5,958 nucleotides of DNA, taken from contig JAJXXS010000361.1 of the NCBI GenBank assembly GCA_021780975.1, positions 1 through 5,958 of the forward strand, read 5' to 3'. Below are positions 1 to 3,629 of this stretch, piece by piece. The notes under the pieces were generated by a model. The model was not told the origin of the DNA, did not search any database, and worked only from the letters and a program-made list of their open reading frames with translations. A program made the translations under genes and the position numbers. Positions within the stretch are counted from its first letter, which is position 1, and the number at the start of each line of letters is the position of its first letter. Source of the DNA: Pseudomonadota bacterium (lineage in GTDB: Bacteria; Pseudomonadota; Gammaproteobacteria; Burkholderiales; Thiobacillaceae).

Positions 1-494
1 CCTTCCACTCCCGTTGTGATTCGGACGGCTTCCCGGGCGAGTTCCGGGCTGTCTACCCAGCCCGAGAGCTGGACGATGCCGTGATGCGTGACCACTTTCA
101 CGTCGAGCCCCTTGAGTTTCTCATCCTTGACCAACGCGGCCTTGACCTTGGTGGTGATCCAGCTGTCGCTCAGGTATTTGCCCGCCGCATGACCGCCGGA
201 TAAGGCCTCGGCCTTGATGAAGGCGGCCTGCCCGAGGCAGCCGGTATGTTTGCTGTCGGCCTTATAAAACGCCTCTTTGTCGGTGTGGCCCGCCTCCCAT
301 TCCTTCAGGGAGACGCAGCCGTCACGATTGGCGTCCGCTTCGCTGAACGCGTTTTTCCCCGCCGGGGCGGAATCCGCCCCATAGGCGGGTCCGGGCATGA
401 TTGCGGCGCAGGCGATCAGCATGAAGCCTGACAGCACCTGGGTCGCAGCGGGACGGTTATGGAATTTCGTCGCGTGGAAGGTCTTGCGCATCAT
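1..494 (-). CDS. Exported EF-hand plus BON-domain protein, 3' end outside window
   Basis: Reading the minus strand from the ATG at 494 gives 164 codons without a stop, running off the left edge. Residues 1-40 look like a signal peptide: a basic start (MMRKTFHATK), a hydrophobic stretch (VLSGFMLIACAAIM) and a PAYGA-DSA cleavage site. LIAC at 26-29 resembles a lipobox but lies inside the hydrophobic core, so ordinary signal peptidase cleavage is more likely. Residues 54-65 (DANRDGCVSLKE) are a textbook EF-hand calcium loop. A second, degenerate loop starts at D80 (DSKHTGCLG). From about 107 a BON domain begins (SDSWITTKVKAAL, then VVTHHGIVQLSGWVDS), a fold linked to membrane or periplasmic binding as in OsmY. 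The likely role is a periplasmic calcium-responsive envelope protein; this is inference. AGGAGA at 504-499 supports the start at 494 or at the adjacent ATG at 491. The C-terminus is not visible, so a second BON domain is possible. Confidence 0.85.
   Translation of the reverse strand, partial: MMRKTFHATKFHNRPAATQVLSGFMLIACAAIMPGPAYGADSAPAGKNAFSEADANRDGCVSLKEWEAGHTDKEAFYKADSKHTGCLGQAAFIKAEALSGGHAAGKYLSDSWITTKVKAALVKDEKLKGLDVKVVTHHGIVQLSGWVDSPELAREAVRITTGVE
364..380. repeat. GC-rich hairpin inside the EF-hand/BON gene
   Basis: GGGGCGG (364-370) and CCGCCCC (374-380) are perfect 7-bp complements around AAT. A flanking CCCC at 357-360 can compete for the same GGGG. The element lies just after the signal-peptide codons. 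It may only reflect the Ala/Pro/Gly-rich coding there. Confidence 0.4.
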
Positions 495-522
495 GATTTC
501 TCCTGTTTTCGTTAGCTTGGGG

Positions 523-571
523 CGTATACGTGCTCGTTGCCGAGCCATGCAGACCCCATGCTTTGTTGGGG
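523..571. promoter_or_regulatory. Symmetric elements upstream of the EF-hand/BON gene
   Basis: The 90 bases between the small secreted gene (stop at 585) and the EF-hand/BON start contain four short elements. CGTATACG at 523-530 is a perfect palindrome; read on the minus strand it contains TATACG, a weak -10 match. GCTCG-TTGC-CGAGC at 532-545 forms a 5-bp stem whose minus-strand RNA loop is GCAA, a GNRA tetraloop. CCATGC occurs at 545-550 and again at 556-561, an 11-bp period. CCCCA (554-558) pairs with TGGGG (567-571). No clear -35 box sits 17 bp from TATACG. The role could be an operator, a leader structure or a weak terminator; there is no T-run. Confidence 0.3.
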
Positions 572-584
572 GGTGGCCGGTGAT

Positions 585-797
585 TTAGCGGTCAGCAAAA
601 GGGGTGGTGCGCACTGTGCTGTCCGAGGCGTTTGCCATGCTCAGTTGCGCAGCGGTCACGCCGTCGGCGCAGCTTACCGGGGCGATGATGGGATCGTCGC
701 CGGCGCGCGCTGGGGGTGGGGTGTATCCTGCGCGCGCGGCAGGGGTAAGGCTAAGCAGGGCAAGCAGGGTACCGAGAAACCGGACTGGAACAGGCAT
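585..797 (-). CDS. Small secreted protein, unrecognised (70 aa)
   Basis: The 70-codon frame starts at the ATG at 797, preceded on the minus strand by AAGGAG with a 6-base gap, which is close to ideal. An upstream in-frame ATG at 827 lacks such a site and would place the signal peptide 10 residues further in, so 797 is preferred. The product begins MPVPVRFLGTLLALLSLTPA, followed by an ARA-G signal-peptidase site at about residue 23. It leaves a mature peptide of about 47 residues (GYTPPPARAGDDPIIAPVSC and onward) with one cysteine (C43) and no domain I recognise. It lies upstream of, and in the same direction as, the EF-hand/BON gene with a 90-base gap, so the two exported products might be co-transcribed. 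The support is the ribosome site plus a good signal peptide; no homology was seen by eye, so a chance frame remains possible. Confidence 0.5.
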   Translation of the reverse strand: MPVPVRFLGTLLALLSLTPAARAGYTPPPARAGDDPIIAPVSCADGVTAAQLSMANASDSTVRTTPFADR

Positions 798-818
798 GCA
801 GATCTCCTTGGCAAAGAC

Positions 819-836
819 GAAACGCATGGGCGTTTC
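819..836 (-). repeat. Leader hairpin before the small secreted gene
   Basis: GAAACG (819-824) and CGTTTC (831-836) form a perfect 6-bp stem with a 6-base loop. It sits about 10 bases upstream of the AAGGAG ribosome site (809-804), so in the transcript it would fold in the leader. It could influence initiation at 797 or choose between the ATGs at 827 and 797. The effect is inferred. Confidence 0.4.
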
Positions 837-882
837 ATGGGGATATTTTGCGGCCGTGGAGCTTTCCCGGCGTCGGCCTGGT

Positions 883-900
883 GCTTACGCTTCGGTAAGC
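883..900. repeat. Inverted repeat GCTTAC/GTAAGC
   Basis: GCTTAC at 883-888 and GTAAGC at 895-900 are perfect complements around GCTTCG. It has a compact stem-loop shape but no following T-run, so it does not look like an intrinsic terminator. A dyad operator for a DNA-binding protein is an alternative. Confidence 0.4.
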
Positions 901-919
901 TTGGTCAGGTTCGGTCACC
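891..919. repeat. Three imperfect ~10-bp direct repeats
   Basis: TTCGGTAAGC (891-900), TTGGTCAGG (901-909) and TTCGGTCACC (910-919) follow each other directly. GGTCA recurs at 903 and 913, exactly 10 bp apart, about one helical turn. The last unit forms half of the palindrome TCGGT-C-ACCGA (911-921). This pattern suits a multi-site regulator, but no known consensus is recognised. Confidence 0.3.
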
Positions 920-962
920 GATCATGTTTGGGATCGCCGCAGCCTGCCGGCACGGCCTTTGT

Positions 963-980
963 CATCGACTATTGTCGATG
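963..980. repeat. Inverted repeat CATCGAC/GTCGATG
   Basis: CATCGAC (963-969) and GTCGATG (974-980) form a perfect 7-bp stem with a TATT loop (AATA on the minus strand). It lies 70 bases beyond the rdgB stop on the transcribed strand, so it could protect the 3' end of the rph-rdgB transcript or act in rho-dependent ending. There is no U-run after the stem. Confidence 0.4.
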
Positions 981-1050
981 CGATGTCCTCGCAAGTTCGC
1001 CAACGCCCGCTCTTGTGCCAGCTGCTGCACCCACGCGGGCAGTGCCGCGC

Positions 1051-1647
1051 TCAAGGGAGGGCCTGGGAAGAGCGCAGCTTGGCCACCAGTTCGCGCAGCG
1101 CTTGGCCGCGATGGCTGAGTGAATTTTTTTCCTCGGCCGCCAGTTCCGCCCCGGTTCTGCCCAGCGCGGGAACCAGGAAATAGGGGTCGTAGCCGAAGCC
1201 GCCCACGCCGCGCGGCGTCGCGATGATTTCCCCATGCCAGCGTCCCTCGGCGATCAGCGGCTCAGGATCCTCGGCGTGGCGCACCAGCACCATGACGCAG
1301 TAATAATGCGCACGGCGATCTGGCTTGTCGGCCAATGCCGCGACCAGCTTCTCGTTGTTGCGCTGGTCCGATTTTGGTTCGCCGGCATAGCGCGCGGAGT
1401 AGACGCCGGGGGCGCCATTGAGGGCGTGCGCGCAGATGCCGGAATCGTCCGCCAGCGCCGGCAATCCGGTATGCAGCGAGGCGTGGCGGGCCTTGGCGAG
1501 ACAGTTTTCGATGAAGGTGAAATAAGGCTCCGGGCATTCCGGTACGCCGAAGTCGGACTGCGGCTGCACTTCTATGCCCAGCGGCGCAAGCATCTGGCCG
1601 ATTTCGCGCAGCTTGCCGGGATTGCCCGAGGCGATGACGAGGCGCAT
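1051..1647 (-). CDS. rdgB: XTP/dITP diphosphatase (RdgB/HAM1 family)
   Basis: This enzyme hydrolyses dITP, ITP and XTP to monophosphate and pyrophosphate, clearing deaminated purines from the cytosolic nucleotide pool before polymerases use them. The 198 residues match the usual family length. Family motifs appear in order: SGNPGK (7-12), the triphosphate-binding start; ENCLAKA (47-53); ADDSG (66-70), carrying the catalytic metal-binding aspartate region; SARYAG (84-89); GGFGYDPYF (149-157); and KNSLSHRGQAL (174-184), which reads the base. No key motif is missing. The ATG shares its A with the rph TGA stop (TGATG), and GGAGGAG within the last rph codons is its ribosome site, so translation is probably coupled to rph. 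The gene that often follows, hemW, is absent; a non-coding stretch follows instead. Confidence 0.97.
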   Translation of the reverse strand: MRLVIASGNPGKLREIGQMLAPLGIEVQPQSDFGVPECPEPYFTFIENCLAKARHASLHTGLPALADDSGICAHALNGAPGVYSARYAGEPKSDQRNNEKLVAALADKPDRRAHYYCVMVLVRHAEDPEPLIAEGRWHGEIIATPRGVGGFGYDPYFLVPALGRTGAELAAEEKNSLSHRGQALRELVAKLRSSQALP

Positions 1648-2372
1648 CAGTTCTCCTCCAGCGCGGCGCGTTGCATGAGCGTGATGTCCATGATCCCGGC
1701 GGCGGCGAGATCAAGGAGGTCGTCGAGTTTCTCGCGGTCGAAAGGCGCGCCTTCGGCCGTGCCCTGCACCTCGATGATGCCTTCGCTGCCGGTCATCACC
1801 ACATTCATGTCCGTGTCGCAGGTCGAGTCCTCCGCATAATCCAGGTCGAGCACCGGCACGCCTTGATAAACCCCGACCGACACTGCAGCAACGCTGTCGG
1901 TAAGCGGGGATACGCTAAGCTTGTCCGCTGCAATCAACCAGTTCAGCGCGTCCACGAGAGCCACATAGGCCCCGCTGATGCTGACAGTGCGGGTGCCGCC
2001 ATCGGCCTGCAGGACGTCGCAGTCCACCTTCAGGGTGCGTTCGCCCAGTTTCTGCAGATCCACCACCGCGCGCAGGCTGCGTCCGATCAGACGCTGGATT
2101 TCCTGGGTGCGCCCCGACTGTTTGCCGCGCGCGGCTTCTCGATCGGTGCGGGTGCCCGTGGAGCGCGGCAGCATGCCGTATTCCGCGGTGATCCAGCCCT
2201 GACCCTGACCCTTGAGAAAAGCCGGCACCTTTTCCTCGACGCTCACGGTGCAGAGCACCTTGGTGTCGCCGAATTCGGCCAGCACCGCTCCCTCTGCATG
2301 CTTGGTGTAGTGGCGGGTAAACCGCACCGGGCGCATCTGGCCGGGCGCGCGCGCGCTGGGGCGTTGGCTCAT
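1647..2372 (-). CDS. rph: Ribonuclease PH, tRNA 3'-end processing
   Basis: RNase PH removes nucleotides 3' of the CCA end of tRNA precursors by phosphorolysis, releasing nucleoside diphosphates, and works as a ring of dimers in the cytosol. The 241-residue product aligns by eye along its length with E. coli Rph: RHYTKHAEGAVLAEFGDTKV (20-39), KGQGQGWITAEYGMLPRST (54-72), SGRTQEIQRLIGRSL (86-100) with the phosphate-binding arginine at 88, DCDVLQADGGTRT (117-129) with the second phosphate-contacting Thr-Arg, and DLDYAEDSTCDTDMNVVMT (176-194) with the acidic catalytic cluster. The C-terminal helix is intact, unlike the truncated Rph of E. coli K-12. AAGGAA seven bases before the ATG at 2372 supports the start. 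The stop overlaps the rdgB start by one base. A (GC)6 run at 2345-2356 encodes the Arg/Ala-rich N-terminus. Confidence 0.98.
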   Translation of the reverse strand: MSQRPSARAPGQMRPVRFTRHYTKHAEGAVLAEFGDTKVLCTVSVEEKVPAFLKGQGQGWITAEYGMLPRSTGTRTDREAARGKQSGRTQEIQRLIGRSLRAVVDLQKLGERTLKVDCDVLQADGGTRTVSISGAYVALVDALNWLIAADKLSVSPLTDSVAAVSVGVYQGVPVLDLDYAEDSTCDTDMNVVMTGSEGIIEVQGTAEGAPFDREKLDDLLDLAAAGIMDITLMQRAALEEN

Positions 2373-2397
2373 CTCGATTCCTTGCTGCGAAAGCCCT

Positions 2398-2403
2398 ATT
2401 TTA
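2398..2403 (-). promoter_or_regulatory. Possible -10 box for rph-rdgB
   Basis: On the minus strand TAAAAT (2403-2398) differs from TATAAT at one base and lies 25 bases upstream of the rph ATG, which would give a leader of roughly 20 bases. It overlaps the TAA that closes the metE remnant. No good -35 hexamer is seen 16-18 bases upstream, so the call is tentative. Confidence 0.3.
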
Positions 2404-2574
2404 GCGCTCCGACGGCCGCCGGTTGTCGCCCCCGTCCCGCGCGTCGGGGGTCGGCCTTTCTCGCATGGAACGGGCGGCTTGCATCATGCAGGGGAGCGCG
2501 GTCGGCGTTTCCTGCCAGCAGCGGGCTTTCAGGCCGCAGTCCGGATTGACCCACAGGCGCTCTGCTGGGATCAT
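2401..2574 (-). pseudogene. metE: C-terminal remnant of cobalamin-independent methionine synthase
   Basis: The minus-strand frame from 2574 reads MIPAERLWVNPDCGLKAR, then CWQETPTALPCMMQAARSMR. This matches the extreme C-terminus of MetE (E. coli: LPAEKLWVNPDCGLKTR...). In MetE the cysteine of NPDCGL is one of the zinc ligands (Cys726 in E. coli), the metal that activates homocysteine. Only about 40 of some 750 residues remain. Upstream of 2574 the same frame becomes non-MetE sequence (GVGLGCTE), so the rest has been lost or replaced. After SMRERP the frame continues for about 16 Pro/Arg/Asp-rich residues to a TAA at 2403-2401, suggesting the native stop is also gone. The fragment lies 28 bases upstream of rph. 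It cannot make a working enzyme. The match is from recall of the motif, not from a search. Confidence 0.8.
2429..2450. repeat. GC-rich inverted repeat at the end of the metE remnant
   Basis: CCCCCG (2429-2434) and CGGGGG (2445-2450) form a 6-bp stem with a 10-base loop. On the plus strand it is followed by TCGGCCTTTC, only faintly T-rich; on the minus strand by no T-run. It could be the relic of a terminator at the original metE 3' end. Confidence 0.3.
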
Positions 2575-2580
2575 CTCCGT

Positions 2581-2769
2581 GCATCCAAGGCCCACCCCAC
2601 GGCGCTGGATTTCTCCCGCGACGTGCTCATCACCTACCCTGCTCCGGAAGAGATGTTCGACCTCATACGCTTGGTGCTGAAGCCTGCCGGCATCCCCTGC
2701 ACACGGCGCACCTGCTTTGCCAACCTGTCAGGCATGCGTTCCCTGGCAGCTTGGAAGGATCCGCGATGA
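2581..2769 (+). pseudogene. 3' part of an unidentified gene, 5' end missing
   Basis: This plus-strand frame reads ASKAHPTALDFSRDVLITYP (from 2581), APEEMFDLIRLVLKPAG and then a tail ending AAWKDPR. Third codon positions are strongly G/C, as in the neighbouring real genes, and the opposite strand in register gives a typical antisense product, so coding looks genuine. The TGA at 2767-2769 overlaps the ATG of the next gene (ATGA), a common layout for coupled genes. The frame stays open upstream to 2479, but there it runs antisense to the metE remnant, so the true start appears lost near 2575-2595. I do not recognise the family. FDLIRLVLKPAG resembles the end of some methyltransferases, but that is too weak to call. 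It could instead be a short intact gene with an unseen start. Confidence 0.4.
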
Positions 2770-3082
2770 ACGAAGCCCTGCAATGCTGGAAATGCGGCGC
2801 CAGCCTGGCCGCGCGCTTTCCCTGCCGCTCGGCAGGCGCGACCAATGCCCCAGTTGCCGTGCGGAGCTGCATGTGTGTCGCCTGTGCCGCTTTTTCGATC
2901 CCCGGGTGGCGCAGCAATGCCGCGAACCGATGGCCGAGGATGTGCGCTCCAAGGAGCGCGCCAATTTCTGCGGCTATTTCGTGCCGCGCCCCGATGCCTA
3001 CCGCGGCGGCGGGGCAGCGGTGGCACAGGGCGATCGCGGCGCGCTTGACGCCTTGTTTGGGAAAGCCGGCAAGAAGGAATGA
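2766..3082 (+). pseudogene. Zinc-ribbon-like conserved hypothetical, frameshifted
   Basis: The start ATG at 2766 follows GGAAGGA with good spacing and gives MNEALQCWKCGASLAA. In the same frame the sequence then turns to nonsense (RFPCRSAGA). One frame over it continues as a well-formed protein: LSLPLGRRDQCPSCRAELHV, then CRLCRFFDPRVAQQC, ANFCGYFVPRP and a stop at 3080-3082. Ignoring two bases of the GCGCGC tract at 2811-2816 joins both halves into a 104-residue protein with eight cysteines (7, 10, 27, 30, 37, 40, 51, 68), including three CxxC pairs. The first two pairs suit a zinc ribbon. From memory this is a conserved betaproteobacterial hypothetical that continues GASLA with an LPLPL-like stretch, which supports the join. 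The function is unknown. The shift may be a real mutation, a sequencing error or, less likely, programmed. Confidence 0.8.
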
Positions 3083-3085
3083 TCA
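3080..3085. other. Abutting convergent stop codons (TGATCA)
   Basis: The TGA of the zinc-ribbon gene (3080-3082) is directly followed by TCA, the complement of the mscL stop (3083-3085). Together they form the palindrome TGATCA. There is no room for a terminator between the genes, so each transcript must end inside, or antisense to, its neighbour. Confidence 0.9.
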
Positions 3086-3508
3086 GCGTGCCTTCAGGCT
3101 GTCGCGAATTTCACGCAGCAGTTGAATGTCCTCGGGCGGGGCCGCCGGCGCAGCGGGAGGGGGAGATTTTTTCAGCCGGTTGATCTGCCGCACCATGAGA
3201 AAGATGATGAAGGCGAGGATGATGAAATTGAGCAGGACGGTGAGAAAGTCGCCGTATGCGAAGACCGGGATGCCGGCTTTCTTCATGTCCGCCAGGGTCA
3301 TCGGCATGCCTGGGGGAACTTCCTTGAGGGGGATGAAATAATTGGAGAAATCCAGGCCACCGACGACGCGTCCGACCACCGGCATGATGAGGTCGCTGAC
3401 GATGGAATCGACGATTTTGCCAAACGCGGCGCCGATGATGACACCCACGGCGAGGTCTATGGCATTGCCCTTGACGGCAAATTCCTTGAATTCGGACATG
3501 AAGCTCAC
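3083..3508 (-). CDS. mscL: Large-conductance mechanosensitive channel MscL
   Basis: MscL is a homopentameric inner-membrane channel that opens under high membrane tension and releases solutes during hypo-osmotic shock. From the proposed GTG at 3508 the product has 141 residues (E. coli 136). It starts MSFMSEFKEFAVKGNAIDLA; the amphipathic N-terminal helix leads into TM1 (about 15-51, with AVGVIIGAAFGKIVDSIVSD forming the gate region). A periplasmic loop is followed by TM2 (about 84-112, FLTVLLNFIILAFIIFLMV). A Pro/Ala linker (SPPPAAPAAPP) precedes the cytoplasmic bundle helix IQLLREIRDSL. The start is chosen because AGGAGA (3519-3514) lies 5 bases from the GTG but 14 from the ATG at 3499. A longer frame reaching 3763 would run antisense into dusB and is not believable. 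It is divergent from dusB and convergent with the zinc-ribbon gene. Confidence 0.95.
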   Translation of the reverse strand: MSFMSEFKEFAVKGNAIDLAVGVIIGAAFGKIVDSIVSDLIMPVVGRVVGGLDFSNYFIPLKEVPPGMPMTLADMKKAGIPVFAYGDFLTVLLNFIILAFIIFLMVRQINRLKKSPPPAAPAAPPEDIQLLREIRDSLKAR

Positions 3509-3629
3509 GGTTGTCTCCTGGGTTGGACAGGTCTTGTTTTTAGCATGTGTCGGCATCTTGTGGTATTCCGAGTGTAAAAAAACCTGACAGTTTTCCCCTG
3601 CTGCGCTCGCGGGTAGAATTCCAGCCCTT
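3509..3629. promoter_or_regulatory. Divergent mscL/dusB promoter region
   Basis: These 121 bases must hold promoters for mscL (leftward) and the dusB cluster (rightward). For dusB, TAGAAT at 3614-3619 matches TATAAT at five of six bases; 17 bp upstream is only TTTTCC, a poor -35. CTGACA at 3584-3589 is a better -35 shape but lies 24 bp away. For mscL no confident box is seen; TACACT (minus, 3576-3571) is a weak -10 candidate. A run of seven A (3576-3582) marks an AT-rich patch. Confidence 0.4.

Larger units (their letters stand above)
798..1050. other. Non-coding stretch between rdgB and the small secreted gene
   Basis: I see no convincing gene on either strand in these 253 bases. Plus-strand frames here are Arg/Cys/Ala-rich and lack a ribosome site. 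The stretch holds three perfect inverted repeats (819-836, 883-900, 963-980), an odd-centred palindrome TCGGT-C-ACCGA (911-921) and about 10-bp imperfect repeats (891-919). Given the minus-strand genes on both sides, it should hold the 3' end of the rph-rdgB transcript and the promoter or leader of the secreted-protein gene. No T-tract terminator follows any hairpin and no consensus -35/-10 pair stands out. Confidence 0.5.

Noticed and set aside
997..1025. Sigma-54-like TGGCAC element on the minus strand
   Set aside because: No GC dinucleotide sits at the required 12-base phase after the GG, so the -24/-12 pattern fails.
537..1122. Two long plus-strand frames over the left intergenic region (537-1118 and 604-1122)
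   Set aside because: Cys/Arg/Ala-rich composition, no ribosome site, and both run antisense into the end of rdgB.
1124..1130. Run of seven A in rdgB (minus strand) as a programmed frameshift site
   Set aside because: It simply encodes the conserved EEKNS of the KNSLSHRG motif; no alternative-frame product of interest follows.
2345..2356. (GC)6 run as a Z-DNA or phase-variable tract in rph
   Set aside because: It lies within an intact, in-frame N-terminus and is unremarkable for this GC-rich genome.
1671..2549. 292-codon open frame antisense to rph and the metE remnant
   Set aside because: It is a His/Ala/Arg-rich shadow of conserved rph codons; no start signal or domain.
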